64,000 nt of DNA from Knoellia sp. Soil729 (GCF_001427985.1 NZ_LMSA01000001.1:129629-193628), one strand, 5' to 3'; numbered from the stretch's first letter, positions 1-10,656 are shown. Program-made: numbers and translations. The notes: generated from the letters alone by a model not told the origin.

Positions 1-917
1 ACGTGCGAGCCAGCCTCCCTCCCCTCGTCGAGGTGGTCGACCTCGTCGCGGACGCGCTCTCCGCCCTCGCCGAAGGCCGGGCAGACGTCCCGCCCAAGCC
101 GACCGTGCGCACCTCCCCGGGCATGTTCGCCAACGCGATGCCGGCGGCCTACCCTGAGCGAAACCTGTTGGGCTGCAAGTGGATCAGTCTTGTTCCCGAC
201 AACCCCGTGCGAGAGCTACCCACCGCGAGCGGTGTCATGGTCGTCAACGACGGCACGACCGGGGTGCCGCGCGCACTCCTGCCGGCGGCTGAGCTGACCG
301 CTGTGCGGACGGCCGCCGTGACGGGCGCGTGCGTGCGGGCGCTTGCCCCAGCCGACGCCTCGATCTCCTATCTGGGAGCCGGGGTGCAGGCAGCCTCCCA
401 CATCCGCATCCTCGAGGCCCTGGGCCACGCGGAGGTGCACGTGTGGGCCCGCCGGCGAGAGGCGATCGACGCCTTGGTGAGCGAGTCGGCCACGGTGGCA
501 CCCGGCATACGCATCGTTGCGTGCCCGTCGCGGGAGGCCGCGGTGCGTGACAGGGACGTCGTCATCACGGGCCTGTCGATCGGGCTCACCGACATGGCGA
601 TCCCGGCGACGTGGCCGCGCGACGACGCGCTGCTCCTGCCGATCGACTACGCCAGCTCGGTCGGGGCCGACCTCGCCGACAGTGCTGTCCTCGCGGCCGA
701 CGACCCGCAGCAGTTCGCCGCGGTGCGGGCGGTCCGGGGCAAGCTCGACGGCTACCCGGCGCCGACGACCTGGACCGGTCACCTGCTCCACGCGCCGCGC
801 CCCGACGGCCGGCTGGTGATCCAGAACCTCGGCTCCGGGATCACCGACCTTGTCGTCGCCAGTGCCGTCGCGGACCGTGCCGAGGCGTCTGGAACGGGCC
901 TGCTCGTCGACGTCTGA
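1..917 (+). CDS. Ornithine cyclodeaminase / mu-crystallin family protein (5' end cut)
   Basis: The frame is open to the window edge. The first in-frame GTG (position 3) falls where homologues already have 10-15 residues (the edge reads Asp-Val-Arg-Ala-Ser-Leu), so the true start is outside. The visible 304 residues cover nearly the whole family length. From the GTG, a Rossmann dinucleotide-binding loop (GAGVQA, residues 125-130) follows the family's Lys-containing GCKW segment near residue 57. Family members reduce or deaminate amino-acid or imine substrates with NAD(P)H (ornithine cyclodeaminase, alanine dehydrogenase, ketimine reductase). The substrate cannot be assigned from this fragment. 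The next gene starts 18 bp downstream but has its own promoter-like box, so the two need not be one operon. Confidence 0.85.
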   Translation, partial: VRASLPPLVEVVDLVADALSALAEGRADVPPKPTVRTSPGMFANAMPAAYPERNLLGCKWISLVPDNPVRELPTASGVMVVNDGTTGVPRALLPAAELTAVRTAAVTGACVRALAPADASISYLGAGVQAASHIRILEALGHAEVHVWARRREAIDALVSESATVAPGIRIVACPSREAAVRDRDVVITGLSIGLTDMAIPATWPRDDALLLPIDYASSVGADLADSAVLAADDPQQFAAVRAVRGKLDGYPAPTTWTGHLLHAPRPDGRLVIQNLGSGITDLVVASAVADRAEASGTGLLVDV

Positions 918-923
918 GCGACC

Positions 924-929
924 TACGAT
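924..929 (+). promoter_or_regulatory. -10 box of a leaderless promoter (TACGAT)
   Basis: TACGAT is followed by 6 nt and then the GTG start of the tyrosine phosphatase, the spacing expected when transcription begins at the start codon. Inferred from spacing only. Confidence 0.4.
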
Positions 930-935
930 GACGGG

Positions 936-1745
936 GTGAGCGACGTGAGCAAGCAGCCGCCGACCGACGGGCCCCCGCCCCAACGCTGGATCGAGCTGGA
1001 GGGCGTGGTCAACATGCGCGACTCCGGCGGTCTGCCCACCCATGACGGCGGGATGATCCAGCCCCACCGGTTGCTGCGCTCGGACAACCTGCAGGACCTC
1101 TCGGAGACTGACATCCGGCAGTTCGTGGAGGTGCTCGGCGTGAGCGACATCGTCGACCTGCGCAGCGACACCGAGGTGCGCACCGAGGGACCGGGCCCGC
1201 TGTGGCAGGTCGAGTCCCTGACCCACCACCACCACTCGCTGGTCAGCGATGACCGTGAGTTCAACCCCCGCGAGGCCTTGGCCCTGCAGGAGTCCTCCGA
1301 CCGGCCCACGCGCGACGCCGAGTTCTGGACCACGCACTACCTCGGTTACCTGGCGGCCCGCCCCGACTCCATCTCTGCCGCCCTGGAGGTCGTGTCGCGC
1401 AGCAGTGGAGGGACGGTCATCCACTGCGCCGCCGGGAAGGACCGCACCGGCACCGTGGTCGCCCTCGCCCTCGACGCCGCCGGGGTTCCGCACGAGGCCA
1501 TCGTCGAGGACTACGCCCTGAGCGCCGAGCGAATCGAGCGCATCATCGCCCGCCTCCTGCCTCGCGATCTCTACGGCGTGGCGCTGCGCCGTCAGAGCGT
1601 GGACGAGCAGCGACCCCGCCCCGAGACCATGCAGACCATCCTGGCCACCGTGCAGAGCGAGTTCGGCGGGGCGACCGGGTGGCTGCGTGAACAGGGCTGG
1701 AGCAGCGAGGACGTCACCCGGCTGCGCGAGCGGCTCACGTCATGA
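936..1745 (+). CDS. Tyrosine/serine protein phosphatase, Y_phosphatase3 type
   Basis: 269 residues. The catalytic P-loop HCAAGKDRTG (Cys about residue 164) matches the CX5R motif of the bacterial Y_phosphatase3 family, and the N-terminal RDSGGLPTHDGG...LLRSDNL segment is also typical. The enzyme would hydrolyse phosphotyrosine or phosphoserine, or possibly phosphoinositides as MptpB-type members do. It has no signal peptide and is probably cytosolic. GTG 936 is preferred because it lies 6 nt after a TANNNT box. The stop overlaps the ATG of the NUDIX gene (ATGA), indicating translational coupling. The substrate is unknown. Confidence 0.88.
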   Translation: MSDVSKQPPTDGPPPQRWIELEGVVNMRDSGGLPTHDGGMIQPHRLLRSDNLQDLSETDIRQFVEVLGVSDIVDLRSDTEVRTEGPGPLWQVESLTHHHHSLVSDDREFNPREALALQESSDRPTRDAEFWTTHYLGYLAARPDSISAALEVVSRSSGGTVIHCAAGKDRTGTVVALALDAAGVPHEAIVEDYALSAERIERIIARLLPRDLYGVALRRQSVDEQRPRPETMQTILATVQSEFGGATGWLREQGWSSEDVTRLRERLTS

Positions 1746-2317
1746 CGCCTCCGCGCGCTGCACTCCCTGCTCCACGCGGGGACTCGCGCCCGCGCATCCG
1801 TCGGCGCGCCATGAGGGTGCTGCTCGTCGACGGCGCCGACCGGTTGCTCCTCTTCAAGGACAGCGACCCGGGGATCCTGCCCCTGCCGACGTTCTGGATC
1901 ACCCCCGGCGGCGGGGTCGACCCGGGCGAGAGCGACCTCCAGGCCGCCGTGCGCGAGATCGCCGAGGAGACCGGCCTCGTCGTGGCTGAGGGTGACCTCC
2001 TCGGACCACTGGCCGAGCGCGTCGTCGTCCACGGCTACAGCGACGTCGTGACCACGCAGGACGAGCAGTTCTGGTTCGTCAGGTGTGAGGGCTTCGAGGT
2101 CTCGACCGCCGGGCACACCGAGGACGAGCTCGCCACGATGACCGCCCACCACTGGTGGACGCGCGCCGAGCTCGAGGAGACGGCCGAGGACATCTGGCCC
2201 CGTGACCTGCTGCGGGTGTGGGACCAAGTGGGTCCGGGCGACTCCCACACGGGCCCACCGCTGGAGCTCGGCGACGTCGAGGAGTCGACCGTCGCCGTCG
2301 CGCTCAGCTCGCGCTGA
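1742..2317 (+). CDS. NUDIX hydrolase
   Basis: 191 residues with a complete Nudix box: G-x5-E-x7-REIAEETG-L, roughly residues 56-79. This motif binds the divalent metal and catalyses cleavage of nucleoside diphosphates linked to another moiety. The N-terminus is a basic leader (RPRIRRRAMRVLLVDG), so ATG 1811 could be an alternative start giving a conventional 168-residue protein. The ATGA overlap with the phosphatase supports the earlier start. The 3' end overlaps the tail of the convergent nitroreductase gene by 14 bp. The substrate is not predictable. Confidence 0.88.
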   Translation: MTPPRAALPAPRGDSRPRIRRRAMRVLLVDGADRLLLFKDSDPGILPLPTFWITPGGGVDPGESDLQAAVREIAEETGLVVAEGDLLGPLAERVVVHGYSDVVTTQDEQFWFVRCEGFEVSTAGHTEDELATMTAHHWWTRAELEETAEDIWPRDLLRVWDQVGPGDSHTGPPLELGDVEESTVAVALSSR

Positions 2318-2744
2318 ACGGCTCGAGCACGAAGACCGGGATGAGGCGGTCGGTGTTCTGCTGGTACTCGGCGTAGCTCGGGAACGCCTCGACGCAGCGG
2401 GTCCACCAGCCCTCGCGCTCGGCGCCGTCGAGCTCACGCGCCCTGGCCACCCAGCTGCGCGTGCCATCCTGCAGCTCGAGCACCGGGTTCTTGCGCAGGT
2501 TGGCGTACCACTTCGGGTGCTCGGGCGCTCCACCCTTGCTGGCCACCGCGGCATACAGGCCGTCGTGCTCGACCCGCATGAGGGGCACCTTGCGCACGGA
2601 GCCGGTCACGCCGTTCATCGTCAGCATGACCACGGGTCGGCCCTGGATGTCGACGGACTCGGTCGTGCCGGTCTCCTCGATGGTCTCGACCTGCTTGCGC
2701 ACCCAGTCGCTGGGGCTCGGAACATACTCGCCAGTGATCGTCAT
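2304..2744 (-). CDS. Deazaflavin (F420)-dependent nitroreductase family protein
   Basis: 146 residues starting MTITGEYVPS. The sequence GRPVVMLTMNGVTGSVRKVPLMRVEHDGLYAAVASKGG and the later NPVLELQDG are characteristic of the Ddn/DUF385 split-beta-barrel family, which binds cofactor F420 and reduces quinones or nitro-compounds. The open frame runs far upstream, but that part has the composition of an antisense frame; ATG 2744 gives the family length. It lies 35 bp downstream of the thioesterase gene on the same strand, so the two are probably co-transcribed. It overlaps the convergent NUDIX gene by 14 bp. Confidence 0.85.
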   Translation of the reverse strand: MTITGEYVPSPSDWVRKQVETIEETGTTESVDIQGRPVVMLTMNGVTGSVRKVPLMRVEHDGLYAAVASKGGAPEHPKWYANLRKNPVLELQDGTRSWVARARELDGAEREGWWTRCVEAFPSYAEYQQNTDRLIPVFVLEPFSAS

Positions 2745-2779
2745 GCCGTGGACAACACCACCGAGGCCCGAAGTATTCG

Positions 2780-3241
2780 CTACTTCTTCATCTCGCTGAC
2801 GTAGATCGTGATGACGCCCTCGACGACCGTCGTCCCGTCCTCGCGGATCGCCCTGACCCGCACCGGCACATCGCCGCCCTGCTCCCAGTCGGCCGGGTCG
2901 GTGTCGGCCGTGCACAGCAGGTCGGTGGTCGACTTGGCCGTGTAGGCCACCTCCATGCCCTTGGGGATCCAGCGCCGCCCGCGGGGTGTGGTCGCCTCGG
3001 CGAGCAGACCCATCGCGGCCTCGAGACCGTTGCACACGGCGATCGCGTGGACGGTGCCGATGTGGTTCTGGACCGCGCGCCGCTTGCGGACGACGAGCTC
3101 GGCATGGTGGGGGCGCACCTCGCGCACCTGCGGCCGCACGGTCCAGAAGTACGGCGCCTTCTGCGCGAAGAGGAACGAGAACGCCTGCTTGCCCAGGGGC
3201 AGGGAGGTGAGCTGGCGGTAGAGGGCGAAGGTGTCCGGCAT
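2780..3241 (-). CDS. DUF4442 hotdog-fold thioesterase-like protein
   Basis: 153 residues. The segment AVQNHIGTVHAIAVCNGLEAAMGLLAE and the terminal GVITIYVSEMKK match the DUF4442 / YiiD-C type hotdog domain, commonly acyl-CoA thioesterase-like; the Asn/His and Asn-Gly-Glu positions resemble the hotdog active-site region. No signal peptide or membrane segment is present. The start codon lies inside a GTATGCCG octamer. A TAACCT box 6 nt upstream of ATG suggests a leaderless transcript. The substrate is unknown. Confidence 0.78.
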   Translation of the reverse strand: MPDTFALYRQLTSLPLGKQAFSFLFAQKAPYFWTVRPQVREVRPHHAELVVRKRRAVQNHIGTVHAIAVCNGLEAAMGLLAEATTPRGRRWIPKGMEVAYTAKSTTDLLCTADTDPADWEQGGDVPVRVRAIREDGTTVVEGVITIYVSEMKK

Positions 3242-3268
3242 ACGCAGAGGTTACTTCTCGGTATGCCG
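3236..3268. repeat. Inverted pair of the GTATGCCG octamer (CGGCATAC ... GTATGCCG)
   Basis: CGGCATAC (3236-3243) and GTATGCCG (3261-3268) face each other across 17 nt, between the lepA stop and the DUF4442 start. The loop contains the candidate -10 box of the DUF4442 gene (3248-3253). It may act as a weak hairpin terminator for lepA. See the octamer-family entry. Confidence 0.6.
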
Positions 3269-3300
3269 TCCGCTCACCACGCGTGCACCCTCACCACCGT

Positions 3301-5169
<1,869 letters not shown>

Positions 5170-5297
5170 AGTCGTGGAGTCCTTGAGGGATGGCGGAACG
5201 TAAGTCAGGACAGTCTCCCATGAGGCACTGCCGCACCGAACCACCAACGCAGTCGACCGGCTCGGATTCGCGGCACTCGGCCAGCGCGGCGCGTGGG

Positions 5298-5303
5298 TAC
5301 CGT
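5298..5303 (+). promoter_or_regulatory. -10 box of a leaderless promoter (TACCGT)
   Basis: TACCGT is followed by 7 nt and then ATG 5311 of the PemK-like gene. Inferred from spacing. Confidence 0.4.
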
Positions 5304-5310
5304 GCAGGCC

Positions 5311-5736
5311 ATGGCGACCTACCCAGGAGACTTCGACGGACCCCTCGAGCCGAGCTATCGCCCGCAGCCTGACGGAGAACCTGACGCCGCTGAGGTGGTC
5401 TGGGCGTGGGTGCCCTACGAGGAGGACGCGAGCCAGGGCAAGGATCGTCCCGTGCTGGTCCTTGGGTGGGACGGACCGTGGGCGCTCGGGCTGTATCTCA
5501 CGAGCAAGGACCACGACCGCGACCACGAGCAGGAGCGTCGCGCCGGCCGGGTGTGGGTCGACGTTGGCTCAGGCGGCTGGGACAGCAAGGGTCGGCCGTC
5601 CGAGGCGCGCCGCAACCGTGTCGTCCGGATCGACCCGGCGACGATCCGGCGTGAGGGAGCGGTGCTCGATCGCGCTCGGTGGGACGAGGTGATCGCCGCC
5701 TACTCGCAGCGCGACGCCCTGCTTCGAGGCGACTGA
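5311..5736 (+). CDS. PemK/MazF-like toxin-family protein (no adjacent antitoxin)
   Basis: 141 residues from ATG 5311. A GTG 18 bp upstream is possible, but the TACCGT box favours the ATG. The core [13 protein letters not shown]...[14 protein letters not shown] and the later [16 protein letters not shown] follow the PemK/MazF endoribonuclease fold pattern, in which the RP-V-L strand opens the SH3-like barrel. MazF enzymes cleave mRNA at short motifs. No antitoxin ORF is visible on either side (lepA diverges, rpsT converges), so it may be a solitary, housekeeping-like or domesticated member. Activity cannot be judged from sequence alone. Confidence 0.72.
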   Translation: MATYPGDFDGPLEPSYRPQPDGEPDAAEVVWAWVPYEEDASQGKDRPVLVLGWDGPWALGLYLTSKDHDRDHEQERRAGRVWVDVGSGGWDSKGRPSEARRNRVVRIDPATIRREGAVLDRARWDEVIAAYSQRDALLRGD

Positions 5737-5750
5737 GCACACGCATCCAT

Positions 5751-5791
5751 GCACGAGGGCCCGTCACCGCGATGGTGACGGGCCCTCGTGC
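5751..5791. terminator. Strong bidirectional hairpin between convergent pemK-like gene and rpsT
   Basis: A perfect 18-bp stem (GCACGAGGGCCCGTCACC and its complement) closes a 5-nt loop, placed 14 bp after one stop codon and 14 bp before the other. It should end transcripts from both sides. Confidence 0.85.
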
Positions 5792-5805
5792 GTGACGTGG
5801 ACGAC

Positions 5806-6066
5806 TCAGAGGCTGGCGGCCTTCTTGGCCATCGCCGACTTCTTGTTGGCCGCGTTGTTCTGGTGCAGGACACCCTTGCTGACGGCCTTGTCGAGCTTCT
5901 TGGACGCCACCTTGAGCGCGTCCTTGGCCTCGTCGACCTTGCCGGCCTCCGCGAGCTCGCGGAACTTGCGGGCGGCGGTGCGCACGTCGGACTTGACGGC
6001 CTTGTTGCGCTCGGTCGCCGTCTTGTTGGTCTTGATGCGCTTGAGCTGGGACTTGATGTTTGCCAC
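5806..6066 (-). CDS. rpsT: 30S ribosomal protein S20
   Basis: 86 residues from GTG 6066: [26 protein letters not shown] followed by the Lys/Ala-rich helices and the conserved [17 protein letters not shown] end. S20 is a primary 16S rRNA binding protein. AGAGAG about 9 nt before the GTG is a plausible ribosome-binding site; the open frame further upstream is not protein-like for S20. The neighbourhood rpsT-holA and rpsT-lepA is standard in actinobacteria. A strong hairpin follows the stop codon. Confidence 0.97.
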   Translation of the reverse strand: MANIKSQLKRIKTNKTATERNKAVKSDVRTAARKFRELAEAGKVDEAKDALKVASKKLDKAVSKGVLHQNNAANKKSAMAKKAASL

Positions 6067-6281
6067 GAAGAAATCTCTCTGGTGAGGTCGGTAATTGCCG
6101 TAGAGGGCGGCAGCCGCTGTTCGGGACCGGGAGTGGGGACGCCCTTGCGTGAACCGCGACTGGGTGGTGCTGCGAGCGCGCACGACCTGAGCGCGCACGC
6201 GAGGAGCAAATCTACCAGCGCGCTGGTGGGAAGAGCAAAACGCCGGAACAACCGGGCGTATGCCGGGTGCTCGGCTGCCGC

Positions 6282-7277
6282 TCAGCCATCACCCGACGCC
6301 TTCTCTCGCGTGATGGTCAGGACGGCCCGCTCGACGGCGTAGACGGGGTCGCGGCCGCCGCCCTTGACCTCGAAGTCTGCCGCGGCGACCGCCTGGAGCG
6401 AGCGCGCCAGCGCCTCGGCGGTCCAGCCCTGGAGTGAGCGACGCGCCTTGTCGACCTGCCACGGCGCCATCCCGAGGTCGCGCGCGAGGTCGGCGGAGCG
6501 GCCCCGGCCGGCGGAGCCGACCTTGATGAGTTGGCGGAGCTGCTGGGCCAGGACCGCGACGATCGGCACGGGGTCGACGCCCACGGCGAGGGCGTGGCGC
6601 AGCAGGCGCAGCGCCTCCCCCGCGTCCCCCGCCACGGCAGCGTCGGCGACCTTGAAGCCGGTCGCCTCGACCTTGCCGCCGTGGTAGGTCAGGACGACCT
6701 GCTCGTCGATGGTGCCGGTGGTGTCGGCGATGAGCTGCTGGCAGGCGGAGGCCAGCTCGCGCAGGTCCTTGCCGATGGCGTCGACGAGTGCCTGGACGGC
6801 CTCACCGGTCGCGCGCCGCTTCGCTCGGCGGAACTCGTTCGTCGCGAAGTCGGCCTTGTCGCGGTCGGTCTTGATGGCCGGAGCCTCGATGAGCCGGGCC
6901 CGCGACTTCTTGAGCGTGTCGAGCACCTTCTTGCCCCGGTTGCCACCCTTGTGGGTGACGACGAGGGTCACGTCCTCCGGAGGTGCCGCGAGGTAGGCGA
7001 GCAGGTCCTGCTGGAGCTCGTCGGTGGCCTCGTCGAGGTCGTGGACGACCACCGCCTTGTCACCGCCGAAGAGCGACGGGCTCGAGTGGACCATGAGCTC
7101 GCCCGGCTCGTAGGCGCTCGCGTAGAGCCGGATGACCTCGACGTCGGGGTTGTGCTCCCGAATCGCCTGGACCGTCTCGGCCAGTCCTCGCTCGGCGAGG
7201 ACCTGCTCTGGTCCGGTGATGAGGACGAGGGGCGGGACACGACGCTGCACCTCGACGAGATCACTCACGGCGCTCAC
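6282..7277 (-). CDS. holA: DNA polymerase III subunit delta
   Basis: 331 residues from GTG 7277; a second GTG at 7268 is nearly as good, and ATG 7355 is unlikely because it would run through the dinG terminator. The sequence [52 protein letters not shown] and the C-terminal [11 protein letters not shown] are typical of HolA, the clamp-loader subunit that opens the sliding clamp. In many actinobacteria comEA-comEC lie directly upstream of holA; here a dinG-type helicase gene occupies that side. Confidence 0.93.
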   Translation of the reverse strand: MSAVSDLVEVQRRVPPLVLITGPEQVLAERGLAETVQAIREHNPDVEVIRLYASAYEPGELMVHSSPSLFGGDKAVVVHDLDEATDELQQDLLAYLAAPPEDVTLVVTHKGGNRGKKVLDTLKKSRARLIEAPAIKTDRDKADFATNEFRRAKRRATGEAVQALVDAIGKDLRELASACQQLIADTTGTIDEQVVLTYHGGKVEATGFKVADAAVAGDAGEALRLLRHALAVGVDPVPIVAVLAQQLRQLIKVGSAGRGRSADLARDLGMAPWQVDKARRSLQGWTAEALARSLQAVAAADFEVKGGGRDPVYAVERAVLTITREKASGDG

Positions 7278-7304
7278 TCTGCCACGGCCCACCGACCCTG
7301 CCCC

Positions 7305-7370
7305 CGACTGATTGCCCGTGTGGCCAGTTGCGTCGCTGCGCTCCGAACTGGCCAACCGGGCAATCAGTCG
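7305..7370. terminator. Large hairpin at the dinG stop codon
   Basis: CGACTGATTGCCCG (7305-7318) pairs perfectly with 7357-7370, and a second 9-bp arm TGGCCAGTT (7321-7329) pairs with AACTGGCCA (7346-7354), leaving a 16-nt GC-rich loop. The outer arm includes the dinG stop codon. It probably terminates dinG before holA, though it is longer than most factor-independent terminators and has no T-tract. Confidence 0.65.
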
Positions 7371-9640
7371 AAGCCGAGGGTGGATCCAGCGCCGGCCTGA
7401 AGTCCCAGGCCCTCGAGGCGGGCCGCGATGACCTCGGTCGGCAGCTCGAGCGACTCGCTCAGCTCCGTGACGTCGAGTCCGAGCTCGACGCCGTCCCGCA
7501 GCTCCTCGTCCTCCTGCTCGGTCCAGGCATGGCCCTGGGTGACCGCCGTGCGCGACGACACCGCCGGTGGCGGGGCGGTGGCAACGGGCCGGGTGTCGGT
7601 CGCGTCGACCACACCACTGACCTCGGCGTCGCCCATGGCCGTGCCCCTGACCGCTCCCGTGAGCCCGCGCAACGCCGGGTCGGCGACCTCGAGGGGCGGG
7701 GGCGCCGTCGCGTCGAGGCGTTCGAGGGCGCCCAGCACCATGGCCCTGTCGGTCGTCGGCCAGAACGGAGGCAACGAGCGTTGGAGGAACCCGGCATACC
7801 GGGCGGTCATCATGCGGGAGTCGAGGAACGCGACGACCCCGCGGTCGTCTCCACGACGAATGAGCCGACCGGCACCCTGCGCGAGTCGCAGCGCGGCGTG
7901 CGTCGCGCTGACCGCCATGAAGCCGTTGCCGCCCATGCGTCCGATGGCCTGCGAGCGCGCGGACGCGAGGGGGTCGTCCGGTCGGGGGAAGGGGATGCGG
8001 TCGATGATGACGAGCTGGCAGGACGAGCCCGGGACGTCGACGCCCTGCCAGAGGCTCAGCGTGCCGAAGAGGCAGGTGCGCGGATCGCGGGCGAACTGGC
8101 GCACGAGCGTGGAGATCTGGTCCTCACCCTGGCAGAGGACGGCGATCTCTCCGTCGAGGTCCTTGAGCCGCTCACGCATCTCGTCGGTCGCGGCACGAGC
8201 CGCCCTCATCGACGAGAAGAGCCCGAGGGTGCGGCCGCCGGCGGCGCGCACCAGCGCCTCGATCTCGTCCATGGCTTCGGGAGCGGCACCATCACGTCCT
8301 GGCGCAGGCAGGTGCTTGGCGACGTAGGCGATGCCCTGTTGCGGGTAGTCGAACGGGCTGCCGACGTCGAGGCCGGTCCACTTTGGCGCCCCCTCACCGC
8401 GCAGGCCGATCGTGCCGGCCACCGCGTCGAAGGTGCCACCCAGCTCGAGCGTCGCGGAGGTGAGGACGACCGTGCGGTCCTCGAAGATCCTGTCGCGCAC
8501 GAGCATCGCGACGCTCATCGGCGCCACCCGCAGCACGCTCCCTCGCCGTGGGTCCTTGCTCACCCACACCACGTCGAGCTCGCGCTCCTCGAGGACGCGC
8601 GAGGCGTTCTCGTTGAGCTCGTCGACCGCGGCACGGGCGATCTGCCGGGCCCCGTCGACCTCCTGGCCGGGCGGCGGCTTGAGCTCGGTCTGCACCTGAC
8701 GGGTGGTGTCGCGCAGGCGTGCCAGTGCCAGCCCGAGGTTGTCGGGGATGCCGGTGAGGCGACCCTCGGGGATCTCGTCGAGGACGGACTCGAGGAAGGT
8801 CGCAGCGTCGTCAACGGTCTCGCTCGAGTCGGCCTGCCTCCCTGCTCGTTTGGCCGCGGCCCGGGCCATCGCCGGGGTGACCTCGTCGGTGATCGTCGCC
8901 GTCACGCGGTCGACGAGCTCGTGGGCCTCGTCGATGACGAGCACGTCGTGCTCGGGCAGCATCTGCCGCCCCTCGAAGGCGTCGATCGCCATGAACGAGT
9001 GGTTGGTGACGATGACGTCGACGCCCTTGGCAGCCTCACGCGAGCGCTCGACGAAGCACTCGGCCACCATCGGGCACTTGCTGCCCAGGCACTCGTGAGC
9101 GCTCACCGAGACCTGTCGCCAGGCCCGTTCGGAGACACCGGGCACGAGCTCGTCACGGTCACCGGACTCGGTCTCGTCGGCCCACTCGCGCAGGCGCACG
9201 ACCTCCTTGCCGAGGCGACCGGCCTGCTGGTCGACGTCTCCGACCCCGAACAGGCCCTCCTCGTCGTCCGGGAAGCCCCCCTCGAGCTTGTGCGCGCAGA
9301 GGTAGTTGCGGCGACCCTTGACGATCGCGTAGGTGGGTCGTCGGCCCAGGAGCGGCGCGAGGGAGTCGGCGACCCGGGGCATGTCGCGGTCCACGATCTG
9401 CGCCTGGAGCGCCAGCGTGGCCGTGGCGACGATGGCGGGCTTGCCGGAGTCGATGGCGTGCTGGACCGCGGGGACGAGGTAGGCGAGGGACTTGCCGGTG
9501 CCCGTTCCCGCCTGGACGAGCAGGTGCTCGCCGGTCTCGACGGCATGGGCCACGGCCTTGGCCATGCTCACCTGGCCCGGGCGCTCACTGCCCTTGACAC
9601 CGCTGACCGCTGCAGCGAGGAGGTCGTCGAGGGTCGGCAC
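7364..9640 (-). CDS. dinG: DinG/XPD-family ATP-dependent DNA helicase
   Basis: 758 residues. Walker A AGTGTGKS is at 44-51 and the DEAH box at 237-240. Four cysteines (about 115, 184, 189 and 195) between them are spaced as the iron-sulfur cluster of XPD/DinG helicases. The C-terminal helicase motif VI (GAGRLIRRGDDRG) is present. The enzyme unwinds DNA 5'-3' and acts on R-loops, forks or G-quadruplexes in repair. GTG 9640 is supported by a TAGGCT box 6 nt upstream. The last 70 residues contain an acidic, helical tail (ELRDGVELGLDVTELSESLEL) that looks like an extra DNA- or protein-binding element. Confidence 0.92.
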   Translation of the reverse strand: MPTLDDLLAAAVSGVKGSERPGQVSMAKAVAHAVETGEHLLVQAGTGTGKSLAYLVPAVQHAIDSGKPAIVATATLALQAQIVDRDMPRVADSLAPLLGRRPTYAIVKGRRNYLCAHKLEGGFPDDEEGLFGVGDVDQQAGRLGKEVVRLREWADETESGDRDELVPGVSERAWRQVSVSAHECLGSKCPMVAECFVERSREAAKGVDVIVTNHSFMAIDAFEGRQMLPEHDVLVIDEAHELVDRVTATITDEVTPAMARAAAKRAGRQADSSETVDDAATFLESVLDEIPEGRLTGIPDNLGLALARLRDTTRQVQTELKPPPGQEVDGARQIARAAVDELNENASRVLEERELDVVWVSKDPRRGSVLRVAPMSVAMLVRDRIFEDRTVVLTSATLELGGTFDAVAGTIGLRGEGAPKWTGLDVGSPFDYPQQGIAYVAKHLPAPGRDGAAPEAMDEIEALVRAAGGRTLGLFSSMRAARAATDEMRERLKDLDGEIAVLCQGEDQISTLVRQFARDPRTCLFGTLSLWQGVDVPGSSCQLVIIDRIPFPRPDDPLASARSQAIGRMGGNGFMAVSATHAALRLAQGAGRLIRRGDDRGVVAFLDSRMMTARYAGFLQRSLPPFWPTTDRAMVLGALERLDATAPPPLEVADPALRGLTGAVRGTAMGDAEVSGVVDATDTRPVATAPPPAVSSRTAVTQGHAWTEQEDEELRDGVELGLDVTELSESLELPTEVIAARLEGLGLQAGAGSTLGFD

Positions 9641-9646
9641 CGAGAC

Positions 9647-9652
9647 AGCCTA
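9647..9652 (-). promoter_or_regulatory. -10 box of the leaderless dinG promoter (TAGGCT)
   Basis: Reading leftwards, TAGGCT is followed by 6 nt and the GTG start of the helicase gene. Confidence 0.45.
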
Positions 9653-9731
9653 TGCCGCGGCGGTGACAGCGCCGACGCCCCTTCCACAGGCAAGTGGGTG
9701 CGCCACCCGGGGACCGAGCGGCGCGACCGGA

Positions 9732-9784
9732 GGGAACCTTCGGGCACCGGAGGGAAAGGAACGCTCCGGTCACCCAAGGTTCCC
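9732..9784. repeat. Imperfect intergenic inverted repeat (21-nt arms, 11-nt loop)
   Basis: Arms 9732-9752 and 9764-9784 match at 18 of 21 positions and share GGGAACCTT and ACCGGAG. The word CCGGAGGGAA also occurs twice as a direct repeat just before and within the first arm. It lies between the SDR stop (9830) and the dinG start, both leftward genes. It could be the SDR-operon terminator or a decaying repeat element. Confidence 0.6.
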
Positions 9785-9829
9785 GCATGGGGAGCGAAAG
9801 TTGGGGTCGCGGGGGCGGGACCGCCCGGC

Positions 9830-10656
9830 TCAGACGGCGCCCGGCTTCTGCATGAGGCCCCCGTCGGCCATGATCGTCGTCGCGGTGATGTAGGACGCGG
9901 CGTCGCTCGCGGCGAAGCAGACGACCTTGCCCATCTCCTGCGGGGAGCCGATGTACGACAGCGGGACCGCCGCCGCGAGCGCCCTGGTCTCCTCGGGCGT
10001 GTCGTCGTCGTTGATCGGGGTGTCGATGGCGCCCGGTCCGACGCCGACCATCCTGATCCGGTCGGCGCCGAGCTCGACCCCGGCCGTGCGGGTGAGCATG
10101 CGCATGCCGCCCTTGGAGATGCAGTACGCCAGGTCGCTGGGCATGGGCCAGTCCTCGTGCGTGGAGGTGATGTTGATGATGACGCCGCCGTCGCCCTGCG
10201 TGCGCATCTGGGCGGCGGCGAGCTTGGAGCCGAAGACGGCGCCCTTGAGGTTGATGTTCATGAGGAGGTCGTACTTCTCCTCGGTGAGGGACTCCAGAGT
10301 CTCTCCGAACTCGACGCCGGCGTTGTTGACCATGACGTCGAGACGGCCATAGGTGTCTACGGCGGTGGCGATGAGCTTCTCGAGGTCGGCGACCCTGGAG
10401 ACGTCCGCCTGGCAGCCCACCGCCTCGGCTCCGGACGCCTCGAGGTCCCTGATGATGGCCTCGGTGTCCTCCGGCCTGGACACGTAGTCGATGACGACCT
10501 TGGCGCCCTGGGCGGCCGCCTCGCGCACGATGCCCTCGCCGATGCCGCTGTTGCCGCCCGTGACGACGACGACCTTGCCCTCGAGCGGACGCTGCTGCGC
10601 CGTCGAGGCGGTGGCCGAGGTGGTGGTGGCGGTGTCGCTGTGCTGTCCGGTGGTGC

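Noticed and set aside
5170-5310. A tRNA or small RNA gene between lepA and the PemK-like gene
   Set aside because: No cloverleaf, no strong hairpin and no terminator; it looks like a simple divergent promoter interval.
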